Shown here piece after piece: positions 1 through 9,224 of a stretch of 21,783 bases of DNA. Source of the stretch: Ramicandelaber brevisporus (taxonomy: Eukaryota > Kickxellomycota > Ramicandelaberales > Ramicandelaberaceae); NCBI GenBank assembly GCA_025201865.1, contig MU602759.1:38548-60330 (forward strand), in the 5' to 3' direction. A model generated the notes under the pieces. The model made no database searches, was not told where the DNA came from, and saw nothing but the letters and a program-made list of their open reading frames with translations. Position 1 is the stretch's first letter. Each line of letters begins with the position of its first letter. Both the position numbers and the translations under genes were made by a program.

Positions 1-157
1 CCAGTTCAAGAGAGTTCACGTCTGCTCGCATACTATCCTGGAGAGGCTCGATATCAGGGACCTGAAGCGGACGCTTGCCACCGCGCCATATAGCGGGCAG
101 CAGCCAAGCGTAGAAGATGTTCGATGGCGTAAAAGAGAGACGAGAAGTAGTCGTCAT
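1..157 (-). CDS. ABCC-type ABC transporter, N-terminal fragment cut by the window edge
   Basis: The minus strand is open from an ATG at 157 to the window edge, giving 52 residues; the rest of the gene lies to the left. The peptide has the pattern found just before the first membrane domain of full-size ABCC (MRP/Yor1-type) exporters: Ser-Arg-Leu-Ser-Phe, then a hydrophobic Leu-Leu-Pro-Ala stretch, then the motif WRGGKRPLQVPDIEPLQDSM (residues 24-43), which matches the family's 'G-x-(K/R)-x-x-L-x-x-x-D-(I/L)' element. Such proteins use ATP to export organic anions, conjugates or drugs across the plasma or vacuolar membrane. The ATG is the only one upstream in this frame in the part checked, and the short N-terminus would mean there is no extra TMD0 domain. 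Nucleotide-binding domains are outside the window, so the assignment rests on this motif alone. Confidence 0.6.
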   Translation of the reverse strand, partial: MTTTSRLSFTPSNIFYAWLLPAIWRGGKRPLQVPDIEPLQDSMRADVNSLEL

Positions 158-694
158 ACGCCGAGTTGGATATTGAGATTGGAGAGTTGGAGTTTGTGTT
201 ATTTCGTGTGGTAGGCACGAGTCGTGAAAGAATGGTGGGGAGGGAACGGTGGGTAGGGAACGGAGAGTTATCTTCCTTCCCTCCACAAACGAATGCGAGT
301 CTGAAAGGCAATGTTGATCCTGGGAAGAGTGATGGAATGTGTGAGGATGGATTGGGTGAGTAAGACGATGGACTGACGTGAGCGCATCCAAGTAGAGCAA
401 CTGTGGCTCTCATCCAGTCTCGCTCAAAAAGAACACATCAGTTGATGTTGCCACTATGCTGAGCGTTTAAAACTTTAACAATGTACAGAACGGCTATCTT
501 AACAAGTAGGCGAGAATGTCCACTGCCAAATATGCACTCATGGCAAGCGGCGAGAACAGCCCAGAGTTGGAGGTTGGCGGTCGTCTCGTGCCCTACATGT
601 TCCCTTTGATGACCTCTATCGCTGTATGCCCCATTCATGAGGATTGGCGGGTTACTTTACTTTTCGCTCCATATCTTGTATTAATTTCACTCCC
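158..694. promoter_or_regulatory. Divergent intergenic region between the ABCC fragment and the 695-2698 gene
   Basis: This 537-bp stretch separates two divergent genes and should hold both promoters. No TATAAA box, tRNA or known non-coding RNA was seen. An ATG-initiated reading frame at 516-764 (82 codons) overlaps the start of the next gene in another frame; its product has no recognisable domain, and it would act as an upstream ORF if the transcript begins before 516. Short open frames on both strands at 166-363 and 438-638 look like chance. Confidence 0.4.
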
Positions 695-2698
695 ATGCTA
701 TCCAATATCACGCGAACTGGTGTGGCAGCTTGCATGGCTGCGACACATTCAACACCAGCGATAGGAGCGATCTGCGGGCGAGATCTCGGTCATCTCGTTC
801 TCGCATCGTCGTTGTCGTTGTCGTCGTCGGCAGGCTGGGACTTGCCCGGAATCTACACTTCAAGCACGCTTGTGGATCAGTTCACCTCTTCGGTAATCAG
901 CAGAAGCAGCGACAACACCAGCAACACCGATGGCAACATTCCACGCAGAACAGTCATTGCATCGCTTCGTCAGTATGATCCTGCTTGCACAGACACGCGG
1001 AAGCTATCCTTGCACGAGCTGGATGTAATACTGGCAAACCAAAGTGACATTCATTCTGCTCTGTGGTATCCAGATGCTGTCAAGTACGCGGTTGACATTG
1101 CCATTCGGTCGCGTAGTATTGAAACTGCCGAGCAAATCCTGCATAGTTTTGGCAGCTTGATATCTCGTCACGGTGTTGCTTCATTTGGCTGGGCAGAGCG
1201 CGCACATTTGCCATACGAACGACTCATCAGCTATCATCGTCACCAATGCAAAACTAGACGAGATGCAGCACCACCAGCAGCAGCAGTTGATGCCATCGAC
1301 AAGCTGATCAGTCGGATACACTCAATTGGGATATCCTCTTCAGCAAGAATACTATCGATGCAGATTAGTGCGCATGCAATCACCTCGTCAAAGCAGACAT
1401 GGTCAGCAGATTGGAGAATTCGGGTTCATGCAATGGTTCGAAATGCCTGTAGACGATTCTACGCGGAGAGTGTGCTTACACCATCTACAGTTGAGGACTT
1501 GCTGATGTTTATCCGTCGATCTAAACGTGGCACAACCATGGCCAATGACATCTTGACCATTATTGCTTCACACGATTCCAAAACTCGCCAGTCTTCGTCA
1601 GGCACGTCCAAGTCATTTCTAACATCCAGATTCATCGATCAGATACCGCGCCAGTACTTTACGATGCCATTCCTACAACACATGCTACGACTAGCCCCAA
1701 CATTCCATGATCTCGAACAATGGTGGACAGTTGCTGAGCGCGAATCCAAAGTTCGAGATCGGCATCTTCCAGTGTCAGTGCTTCTTCAGTATATAGAGTC
1801 TCAAAGGCGGCTCAATCGAGACCCAATGATTGGTATCGCTAGTGCGTATTCTGCAGCCGAGAACCATCTCAGAATGAAACCTGGCGCAGAATGGATGCGA
1901 GCGTGGCTGAGGAGATGTGTGGTTCAGTTGGCAATGGAGCATGGTGGTCATCTGTTTGCATGGAGAAGAATATCATCGTGGGCCAAAGAACCAATCAGTA
2001 GAAGACACCAGCACCAGCACCAGCATCAGCATCAGCATCAGCACCAGCAACAGCAACGCAGTGATGAACTTGCAAAGCTACTCAAGATGCTGTTAAATGA
2101 AATGAGCTATCAATCAAGTGAATCCTTGACTCTACAGAAATCAATTGCTAGTCAGGTTGAATCATTTTTGCGCGCTCAGCAACATCAATACCCTCGGCTT
2201 GGCGCCAAAGTACAGCCCAGCTTAGTTTCCTTGTATATCCGTCTTGGAGATGTTAGCAGTTACAGAAGGCTGCTGCACTCAAGTACATTGTCACCAACAG
2301 CAGTGCATGTGTATTCGGCAGCTCTTCGACATCTTCCATTCGATCACGCGTGCAAGTTGCTTGCTGAGACTCCGCATTCGATCAAGACATCCTCTGGTGA
2401 TCAGAGAAGACTGCTGATGGCTATCGCGCTAAATTATGATTCAAATGCATCAAGGGAAGCGCGAGCTATGATGGAAACAGCTCTACTACATGGCAGTCTG
2501 CTATCGCGTCAACTGTTGAAACAATACTTTGAAGCTGCGTTGGTATCTCGGCCGTCAAAGCTGCTTTTACTTGGCCTAGATGACAGTGTGAAGACAGCAT
2601 ACACCTCAAAGCTTGCCGATATTGCACATCAAACCACATCCAGTGCCGACATTGACCATTGTCTGAAGATGTTAAGCGATCAATTATTGTTGCGATAA
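695..2698 (+). CDS. Hypothetical helical protein with His-Gln tract, possibly mitochondrial
   Basis: The frame gives 667 residues from the first in-frame ATG at 695; it is open further upstream (to 644) but without another ATG. I do not recognise the family. The first 60 residues are rich in Ser, Thr and Ala with few acidic residues, compatible with a mitochondrial presequence, but not decisive. The remainder is predominantly helical with alternating Leu/Ala and Arg/His. It resembles the degenerate alpha-alpha repeats of fungal PPR-like mitochondrial RNA factors, without a clear 35-residue PPR motif. A 17-residue His-Gln run lies at about residues 438-454 (2006-2056). The C-terminal third has short helical repeats around segments such as LVSLYIRLGDVSSYRRLLH. 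The next gene starts 67 bp downstream on the same strand. The gene call is firm; the mitochondrial/PPR suggestion is inference. Confidence 0.75.
   Translation: MLSNITRTGVAACMAATHSTPAIGAICGRDLGHLVLASSLSLSSSAGWDLPGIYTSSTLVDQFTSSVISRSSDNTSNTDGNIPRRTVIASLRQYDPACTDTRKLSLHELDVILANQSDIHSALWYPDAVKYAVDIAIRSRSIETAEQILHSFGSLISRHGVASFGWAERAHLPYERLISYHRHQCKTRRDAAPPAAAVDAIDKLISRIHSIGISSSARILSMQISAHAITSSKQTWSADWRIRVHAMVRNACRRFYAESVLTPSTVEDLLMFIRRSKRGTTMANDILTIIASHDSKTRQSSSGTSKSFLTSRFIDQIPRQYFTMPFLQHMLRLAPTFHDLEQWWTVAERESKVRDRHLPVSVLLQYIESQRRLNRDPMIGIASAYSAAENHLRMKPGAEWMRAWLRRCVVQLAMEHGGHLFAWRRISSWAKEPISRRHQHQHQHQHQHQHQQQQRSDELAKLLKMLLNEMSYQSSESLTLQKSIASQVESFLRAQQHQYPRLGAKVQPSLVSLYIRLGDVSSYRRLLHSSTLSPTAVHVYSAALRHLPFDHACKLLAETPHSIKTSSGDQRRLLMAIALNYDSNASREARAMMETALLHGSLLSRQLLKQYFEAALVSRPSKLLLLGLDDSVKTAYTSKLADIAHQTTSSADIDHCLKMLSDQLLLR
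2006..2056 (+). repeat. (CAYCAR)n coding microsatellite
   Basis: Seventeen codons alternate CAC/CAT with CAG, ending in CAG/CAA, and encode a His-Gln run in the 695-2698 gene. The repeat is in frame and uninterrupted, so length changes by 6 bp would keep the frame. Confidence 0.9.
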
Positions 2699-2765
2699 AA
2701 GGGTCTTGTTTGCTCTATTCCCTCCCCGCTATTCATATTTTCTTTCAATACACACGCCAATCGCG

Positions 2766-3677
2766 ATGAGCTCGAACGAGTCAAGTTTGACAGATCGACC
2801 GAGTGAGCTCGCGTCTCTTGTTACTGGCTTGCTCGAGCTGTTACTACCTGGCTTGCCTCAAGAGAAGCCGTCTGATGTCCGTTCCAAACATAAGCAGCAA
2901 CAACAACAGCAACAACAGAAACAGCAACAACGGCAAGATTCATCTTCTTCCAGTTCAGCTGAGGAGCAGCACGCGCACACTCGACTCTCGCTCCCAAGCA
3001 GCTCTCTCTCGCATGTCGTCGCATCTACAACGTTTAGTATTACAGACACAGTGCCATGGACGAGTGAGTTATATACAACGAAGCATGGAGAGCTTCATCG
3101 AGCACTCAGCCAGCTTCGTACAGACATTAACAGCGCAAAAGCAGCATACCTGCAACATCCAAATGTGAAGCTGGCCAGAGAGGTAAGACTGCTGGAAGAG
3201 GCGGTTCAGCAAGAGCAGAGTAAGGTTGATAGGGTGACTCAAATGCTGGCAAAGCTTTCAGAGAAGATGGGTCAGTTGGAGAAGCAGAATCGGACAGTGT
3301 TAAAGGCGAAGAATGTTGCAGACACCCATAATCAGTTACAAAAGAGACAGTATCAGGAAATGCAGGAGCAGGTCAGTGCAATTGATCCCAGTGCAATGAT
3401 TGTCGACACTGAACAGCCAGCGGATGAAGAGACTGCGATGGATATCGAGCAAGAGATCCAATATGGGTCAGAGCTTGGATCGCTGGATTTTGGATCCGAT
3501 GAAGTTGCGGCTGCTGCATTGGCACGCCAGGAATTGCAGGGTGGAAGCGAGCCTATCGAGATTGCATCCATTAACGAAGACGATAATGCTGTTGATATCG
3601 ATGATGTTGATATTGACAATGCTGATGTTGATAATGCTGACGATGACGAGGATATGGATATGGAAGAAGCTATCTAA
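2766..3677 (+). CDS. Hypothetical acidic coiled-coil protein with poly-Gln tract
   Basis: The product has 303 residues from the ATG at 2766; the frame is open upstream to 2706 but has no ATG there. I do not recognise the family. Residues 14-30 form a short hydrophobic Leu-rich helix. Residues 43-57 are a Gln tract coded by CAG/CAA, followed by a Ser run. Residues 105-200 have the charge and Leu spacing of a coiled coil with many Gln, Glu and Lys. Residues 208-303 are strongly acidic, ending in Asp-Ile/Val/Ala-Asp repeats and Asp-Met-Asp-Met-Glu-Glu. No membrane segment, signal peptide or catalytic motif is visible. This layout suits a subunit of a nuclear or scaffold complex, but that is inference. 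It starts 67 bp after the previous same-strand gene and converges on eIF6 with 110 bp between stops. Confidence 0.7.
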   Translation: MSSNESSLTDRPSELASLVTGLLELLLPGLPQEKPSDVRSKHKQQQQQQQQKQQQRQDSSSSSSAEEQHAHTRLSLPSSSLSHVVASTTFSITDTVPWTSELYTTKHGELHRALSQLRTDINSAKAAYLQHPNVKLAREVRLLEEAVQQEQSKVDRVTQMLAKLSEKMGQLEKQNRTVLKAKNVADTHNQLQKRQYQEMQEQVSAIDPSAMIVDTEQPADEETAMDIEQEIQYGSELGSLDFGSDEVAAAALARQELQGGSEPIEIASINEDDNAVDIDDVDIDNADVDNADDDEDMDMEEAI

Positions 3678-3787
3678 GTTAGTAACTAAAAAGGACCAGT
3701 TCTGCTACTGCTACTAACACTACTCCTGTTAATAATAATACTTTTTCTTTTGAAAGTAAAACAAGAAGGGCTCATTTAAACATTATT

Positions 3788-4522
3788 TTAGTTGGTATCA
3801 ATGAGAGCATCGCGCAAGTTACGGTTGATGGCGGTTGGCTGAGCATCTCTCAATCTGAACACTCCTTCGATGACACTCAGCTCAGTCGAGGTAGTGTCCA
3901 TACCTGCGAATGCACACCAGTCGTTAACCAGCAAACCAGCACCAATGACATCAGAACCACGGTTGATTGTACCGGCAACGAGTGGGACCTGCAGCAGACT
4001 GCTCAATTCATCCTGTTCCTGAGTGGATGTGCGTGGGTGGACAATGCCTCCCTGATTGCTGAGAGCGCAGTACGAGCCGACCAGCACATTGTCTGCAATG
4101 TTGTGTCGGAACACTTCAACTTTGAGTACATCGGCAATAATCTCCTCAGTCTCCTTGTCGAGATCGGGATGGACAATGGCAACGTAGTCGTTGCATGCAA
4201 TCACGTTGCCAAGAGCAGACAAACGCTCCTCAACACGCTGGATGGCAATGTTGTCTGGAAGAGAGTTGCGCAAGTGCTGAAGCTCCTGATCGGTGGTGGA
4301 GGATGGAACGAGCAGACCGTGGCGGTTGCCAGCAGTGAGACGGCCGACAAGTCGAGTGCCGGCGATGGTCGTGTGGATGACTGGAATCACGTCGCCGAGC
4401 TCGGATTCGAAGACGGAGTAGAAGTTCTCGGAACCACCATAGGCGACCAGGCAGTACGAGTTGGTGAGCTTGGCAAAGACGCCAATCTCGTTCGAGTTCT
4501 CAAACTGTGCACGTGTAGCCAT
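3788..4522 (-). CDS. TIF6: Eukaryotic translation initiation factor 6 (ribosome anti-association factor)
   Basis: The product is 244 residues, against about 245 for the family, and is colinear end to end. eIF6 binds the intersubunit face of the pre-60S and 60S subunit, prevents premature joining with 40S, and is needed for pre-rRNA processing and nuclear export. The N-terminus [16 protein letters not shown], the segment [12 protein letters not shown], the run [19 protein letters not shown] and the stretch [20 protein letters not shown] are hallmarks of the five-fold pseudosymmetric fold. The Ser174-Ser175 pair, a casein-kinase-1 site in yeast and human, is kept in [11 protein letters not shown] at the same numbering. 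The start at 4522 gives the canonical N-terminus. It converges with the 2766-3677 gene. A T-run just upstream on the plus strand gives the transcript an A-rich leader. The identity is very secure. Confidence 0.98.
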   Translation of the reverse strand: MATRAQFENSNEIGVFAKLTNSYCLVAYGGSENFYSVFESELGDVIPVIHTTIAGTRLVGRLTAGNRHGLLVPSSTTDQELQHLRNSLPDNIAIQRVEERLSALGNVIACNDYVAIVHPDLDKETEEIIADVLKVEVFRHNIADNVLVGSYCALSNQGGIVHPRTSTQEQDELSSLLQVPLVAGTINRGSDVIGAGLLVNDWCAFAGMDTTSTELSVIEGVFRLRDAQPTAINRNLRDALIDTN

Positions 4523-5052
4523 GTTGGGGGTTTGTCTTTGTCTTTTTTTTTATTGAGTTGCTGCAATCAAGAAAGCTGTCGATCGTCGCTGTGCTTATGC
4601 GATTTTATATGTGGTGGTTGTACTACAAAAGCGAAACAACAACAAAAATAAGTGTGCTGATCAGGCTTTGAAACGGAGAGGGGGAAGTGGAGAGCAGTTT
4701 GAGAGGCGATGTGTGTATTAAAAAACTGCGAATTATAAATCAATAATCAGCGTCAGCATCGACGGTATTATCAGCATCGCTGTTATTGGAAATACTGAAC
4801 TGATTTAATAGAGTGATCCGCAGCAGAAGCACGAGCGGCCAAGGGAGTTTGCGCCAACTGCGGTACATGATGCCCAACTGTTGTTACGCTGCGGCAGTGC
4901 AATGTCAAGCTGCGGTCATAGAAAAAAGAAACAAAATGAAAAGAAAAATACCCCAATAAAGTGCTAAATGCAGCAATGTCTCGAAGAAATGAACGATGGG
5001 TGGACAGGGTTAAACAAATTAAAAAAAAAGAGACAGTAATGGTGATGAGGGT
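4523..5052. promoter_or_regulatory. Intergenic region: eIF6 promoter and 3' end of the Mpv17-family gene
   Basis: The 530 bp between the eIF6 start and the stop of the upstream minus-strand gene contain no convincing gene. On the minus strand a TATAAAA match lies at 4603-4609, about 80 bp before the eIF6 ATG, a reasonable TATA position. The leader next to the ATG is A-rich on the coding strand (T-run at about 4541-4551). The stretch 4740-4920 has several CAGC/GCAG-containing segments but no tRNA or snoRNA signature I could support. Confidence 0.45.
4603..4609 (-). promoter_or_regulatory. Candidate TATA box for eIF6
   Basis: The minus strand reads TATAAAA about 80 bp upstream of the eIF6 start codon. 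The position suits a core promoter element, but a 7-bp AT match is weak evidence. Confidence 0.3.
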
Positions 5053-5817
5053 TTAACGGCGACGAGCAGCGGCAGCAGCCTGGATCTTGGCGTTGCTGTT
5101 GGCCCAGACACCGAAGATGAATCCAACGAGGTTGTAGAATGGAGTCCACATGGCTGGCGGCAGCTTCTTGAAGGCAATCAGCTGAGCCAATGGACTAATG
5201 ACCCACGACACCTTCATCAACACTGGCAGTCTCTTCTCAATTAGCTTTGAGAGTTTGACCGGATCAAGACCGCTCTCGCCATTGATGATGGCCATGGCCG
5301 CAATGTAAACGCTGTTCTGAATTGGTGAGAACACCAAGTTGGCCACAAGCAGCTGGAAAATGGTGACCAGCGCGCCAGAGCGGCCGCGGGTAATTTTGGC
5401 CAGCAGCTCATACAAGAAGTGGCCGAGCGGGCCGCTCACAAGCAAGCCGTACAGAGCCATCTTGATAACCTTTGGGTCGAAGCTCTTGAGAACCAAAGCC
5501 TTGGTTGGAGTCGCGACATCCGGATTCTCGACAAAGTTCTCCTCCCAAGCAGCAGCGGCATTCTGCTTCTCGCTCTCGGAAAGCTGCTGGCGAGCCTGGG
5601 CCTGGCGCTTGCGGCGCTCGAGGAACTGCTTGTAGAGAACGCGTCTCGCAGCGCGGTCAGCAACGCCTGAGATGAGGATGGAGAGGATTTCCTGCAAGCC
5701 ATTGAGCGAGGCAGCGGTGATAGCCTTGGTCTTGAGCGGATTCTCGATCAGATTCTGGATGTAGAATAGAGCCGCTGGGATAGCGTACTTGTAGTACAGA
5801 GTGCCACGGAGACCCAT
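5053..5817 (-). CDS. Mpv17/PMP22-family integral membrane protein
   Basis: The product has 254 residues from the ATG at 5817. Mpv17/PMP22 proteins are four-helix membrane proteins of peroxisomes or the mitochondrial inner membrane, proposed to form channels for small metabolites. Visible hallmarks are the opening 'Y…L…NPLKTKAIT' segment, the central 'YGLLVSGPLGHFLYELL' helix with the family's G-P-x-x-H-x-x-Y pattern, the 'LVFSPIQNSVYIAAMAI' helix, and the C-terminal 'WVISPLAQLIAFKKLPP…YNLVGFIFGVWAN' matching W-x-x-x-P-x-x-Q-x-x-x-F-x-x-(V/L)-P. An about 40-residue charged loop rich in Arg, Gln, Glu and Ala (about residues 65-110) separates helices 1 and 2, longer than in animal Mpv17. The C-terminus ends in Ala-Arg-Arg-Arg. 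Divergent from the Kelch-BTB gene. Family is secure; peroxisome versus mitochondrion cannot be decided. Confidence 0.85.
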   Translation of the reverse strand: MGLRGTLYYKYAIPAALFYIQNLIENPLKTKAITAASLNGLQEILSILISGVADRAARRVLYKQFLERRKRQAQARQQLSESEKQNAAAAWEENFVENPDVATPTKALVLKSFDPKVIKMALYGLLVSGPLGHFLYELLAKITRGRSGALVTIFQLLVANLVFSPIQNSVYIAAMAIINGESGLDPVKLSKLIEKRLPVLMKVSWVISPLAQLIAFKKLPPAMWTPFYNLVGFIFGVWANSNAKIQAAAAARRR

Positions 5818-6076
5818 TGTTCAAGTAAGTCTGTTGCGAGGCTCGTGAAGGTTGAGAGAAAGGGCTGTGGGACGTTAGATGAGAGAGCAAGACGAGAGAT
5901 TTCAGAGTCGAAGCAGTGGCAGCGGCACAGGCGGATGAACAGGCGGTACGACTCCAGCAGTTGAATCCGAGACGCTTTGAAAAACAAAAACAAAAACAGA
6001 AACAAAACAAAGAGAACAAACACAGACACACACACACACACGCGCAAGCACGCACAACAGGTGAGACAGTCGCGGT
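5818..6076. promoter_or_regulatory. Divergent promoter of the Mpv17-family and Kelch-BTB genes
   Basis: This 259-bp spacer carries both upstream regions. Its right half (about 5980-6055) is almost G-free and dominated by AAACA-type repeats followed by an (AC)n run at 6026-6041, giving the Kelch-BTB transcript an A/C-rich leader. No TATA box was seen. Confidence 0.45.
6026..6041. repeat. (AC)n microsatellite
   Basis: Eight AC dinucleotides in the leader of the Kelch-BTB gene, preceded by AAACA-like repeats from about 5980. Confidence 0.85.
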
Positions 6077-6118
6077 ATGGTCGTCACGCGTGGTGCAGCT
6101 AGTCGGCAACCCGAGCAA

Positions 6119-6154
<36 letters not shown>

Positions 6155-9127
6155 TCAGCTCGACAGCGTACTGCTCACAATCTCCATATCGCTGGTTCAT
6201 CTGCACCGCTGACTCGCAATCATCTCATACCTGTCACACCGTTAGTCCGCCCAACACAGCAGCGGCAGCCGCCTTCTGCAGGAAGCAACGTTAGTGGCGA
6301 TGTTGGCTTGGGAATAGGCAGCGCCGAGTACTCTCAAAATACCTTGCCATCTCTGCTGACAATCTCAGCGCAATCACTCATGTCGGGTAGCGGTGGTGGA
6401 GCCGGAACAGGAGCGGGAGGAACTACCCCGGTTGCAATTCATTCGATGCCAGTTTCGCGTCACGGCAGCGAGACACCAACTCTCCATCCAGGTGGATCAG
6501 CCACACCTGCAGGTGGTGGTGGTGGTGGCGGTGGCGGTGGTGGTTCAGTTCGTCTTTTACAGCACCAACAGCATCGCCATCGACGCTCAGTAGTCAAGCA
6601 GATTCGGTCTCAGCGGCCGGAACGTACTCATGGTGTATCTCTTGGGCCGCGAGTCAGTGCCTCGGTCACATTGGTTCCATCTGTGAATCAAGTGATTGTC
6701 ATTGGAGGGTTTCATCAGTTTACGGACGAGGTGTTTGGCGATGTTCACGCGTTAAATCTGGACACAAATGAATGGAGTGCCCTGTGGAGAATGCGTGGAG
6801 CTAGATTGCCCAGATTACAAGGACACTCGGCAACGCTGTGGGGAACCGATCGAATCGTAGTGTTTGGTGGAAGCGACGAAGATGACAGAACTTCAAACGA
6901 TGTGTACATTATTCATTTATCAACAGTGGCCATTGAGCGAATTAAAGGCGGTGAACGGGCTGCTGAAGATGAGGATGAAGACGAAGAGTTGGTTGCAATG
7001 GATGTTGTTGATGAGGAAGACGAGGATGAGGACAATGATAATACCGAGGAGGCTAGTGAAAACGAAGAGGAAGTGGAAGAAGATGACAGCGAGGGTGAAG
7101 AAGCCACAGGAGATGAAGAGGCTGAAGAAACCAGCGATGCTGGTGGCTCGGATAACGAAGAAGCTGATGATGAGGAGGAACACGCTCCACAGCAACGGCA
7201 ACGGCAGCGGCAGCAACAGCGTCGTCGTAACCAGCAGCGCCTGCGTCACGTTAATCCCCCGCCACAAGCCAGACGCCGCGCAAGCATCTCGGTTCACGAT
7301 AGCACCACGGCAACAGCAACAGCAACAGCAACAGCATCTGGGCTTCATCACCGCCAGGCAGTCTCGCAGGCAGCGGGTCACATTCCACGTGGTCGAACCA
7401 AACATGCTGCCGTTATTTGTGAAGATGTGCTGTACATTGTCGGTGGATTCGAGGACGATGGCACGAATGCAAGTGAAATGCTGAGCTTTGATTTGCACCG
7501 TGGAGAGTGGCGCTCGCCTGTTCCATTTGTATTCCGTCACTCGCATGCTTGTTTTGCATTTGAGCATCGTCTGTATGTTTACGGTGGATTCACAGCTGCT
7601 CTAGACAAGGCCGGCGGCAACAGCCTGGCTTTCATTGACTTACACACTGGCCGATACACAGAAGCTGAATTGGCTACAACCTCCCGTTCACCGAATCCAG
7701 GTGGCACCCATTTTGCACAGCGCTGTGGGGACAAGCTGGTTGTGCTGATTATATCTGGCATCCAGGGTCTCGATCACGCTACACCTGGACTGTGGGCACT
7801 CGACTTGCATTCGTTACTCTGGCGTCAGTACCATACAGATGCTCCAAGCCAGCGACTGATTGATGCACTCCATGGATGGCACTATTATGCAATGGCAGAA
7901 GGCACTCATGAAATGCTATTGTTTGGTAACCCGCTGAATGACAATGATATTATGACAAGCCCTGATGTTCGTCGTCGCCATCGCCAGTCAATGGCACCCG
8001 GAATGTGGGGCCATCGACGCCATCAGCGTCCTGTCAGTGCAATGATGAGTGATACCGAAGGCGATGTAGGGGCTACTGGCGATGGTAGTGGCGAAGATGG
8101 AGCTTCTGGCCGTCCTCTGGCATTTGAGATGCTGGACGCGATTGTTGATGGAAATGTACATGCTGCTGACCATGGTGCAAGTGGTGTACTCGGCAATGGC
8201 ACGCTGGCTCAAGGCGTTGATGCAAATCCTCTCGGTGTGCGGTTCACATTGCCTCCTCCTTCAAATGTGCCCACCAATGCTAATGGTAGCGTTGCAGCCG
8301 AGCTGGTTGGACGCGCACCCACTACAGAAATTGCAGCAGCCACAGCAGTTGCCGCAGCAATCACGGGCAGTGCACCGCGTGATACCGAGGACTACCTGGG
8401 AACATTGCTGACAGTCAATTTACACGAGTATGGATTGATGGAGATTCCACCGCCTACATTGAGCGGTGACTTGTCTCATATGCTCGATTCACATCTCTTC
8501 TCTGATTTTACAGTGGTGGCCACCGGCTATGAACCACGCCGAGGTCGCAATCTAGCCATGGCGCTGAATTCAGTCTCAGCCTCTGTATCATCCAGTGCAC
8601 CACAACTTTCTTCCGACGGTATGAACATTGCATCACAGCAACCATCACCGGCCACTGAGGTTGCATTCCCTGCTCACAGAGTCATCCTGGCTGCCCGCTG
8701 GCCGCACTTTCTGCACCTTCTCGACTCTGGCATGTGCGAGAGCTCAACCTCCACCATTCGTATGCCAGAGCCTCCCTCTACTGTCCAAGCTTTCCTGCGC
8801 TACATTTACAGCGATGCTATTGGTGACGATGTGCCTGTAAGCACTGTTGTGGAGTTGTTGGTTATGGCCAAGATGTACATGCTGCCGCGGTTACATGCGC
8901 TCTGCTGCTCGATTCTTCACGATTCGATCCGAGTTGAGACTGTGGCACGTATCTTTGAACAGGCAAATCTTGCTGAAGATGCTGGGCTGCGTGCACGGTG
9001 TCTGCGCTACATGTTCGACCATTATGGGTCTGTAACTCGAACAGATGGATTCCGGCGCATGTCACGAGACGCTCTTATGACATTCTGGGATGCCACTCCT
9101 CACAGCTCTCAAATCTCCAAAGAATAA
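6077..9127 (+). CDS. Large Kelch-repeat and BTB-domain protein (Ral2/LZTR1-like architecture)
   Basis: The product has 1016 residues from the ATG at 6077. Order: low-complexity N-terminus with poly-Gln (6116-6154) and poly-Gly (6512-6544); first Kelch blades at about residues 190-293, with paired Gly motifs in VIVIGGFHQ and IVVFGGSDE; a strongly acidic insert (about 294-370) and a Gln/Arg stretch; further Kelch blades (about 435-620) with LYIVGGFED and LYVYGGFTA; a linker (620-770); a BTB domain (about 805-938) with LFSDFTVVATG and FPAHRVILAARWPHF, itself split by a Ser-rich insert; and a helical C-terminus. Kelch-BTB proteins commonly act as CUL3 ubiquitin-ligase adaptors. Among fungi, S. 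pombe Ral2, and in animals LZTR1, combine these domains and act on Ras signalling, so a Ras-pathway role is plausible but inferred. Domain calls are strong, orthology is not proven. Confidence 0.85.
6116..6154 (+). repeat. CAA/CAG coding repeat (13 Gln)
   Basis: Thirteen consecutive Gln codons, mostly alternating CAA and CAG, near the N-terminus of the Kelch-BTB protein. Confidence 0.9.
6512..6544 (+). repeat. (GGY)n coding repeat (11 Gly)
   Basis: Eleven GGT/GGC codons in a row in the N-terminal linker of the Kelch-BTB protein. Confidence 0.85.
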
Positions 9128-9128
9128 A
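9123..9128 (+). terminator. AATAAA overlapping the Kelch-BTB stop codon
   Basis: A canonical AATAAA hexamer includes the TAA stop at 9125-9127. The convergent Psf3 gene ends only 97 bp away, so a polyadenylation signal this close is useful; whether it is used is not known. Confidence 0.35.
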
Positions 9129-9224
9129 CAAAAGTGTTTACTCAGTCTGTTTATTATTATTATGTATACCAGATCACTATCATTCTATTTAAAAGAGTCT
9201 TTACAAGGACCCTGTTTAAGTTGA

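Noticed and set aside
54-413. 119-codon minus-strand frame starting at 413
   Set aside because: It overlaps the ABCC-like frame in another register; its product shows no family motif, while the shorter frame carries a recognisable one.
4037-4651. 204-codon plus-strand frame opposite eIF6
   Set aside because: It is the antisense shadow of a fully conserved eIF6 gene.
6920-7567. 215-codon minus-strand frame opposite the Kelch-BTB gene
   Set aside because: It is produced by the antisense of acidic and Gln-rich codons and has no independent signal.
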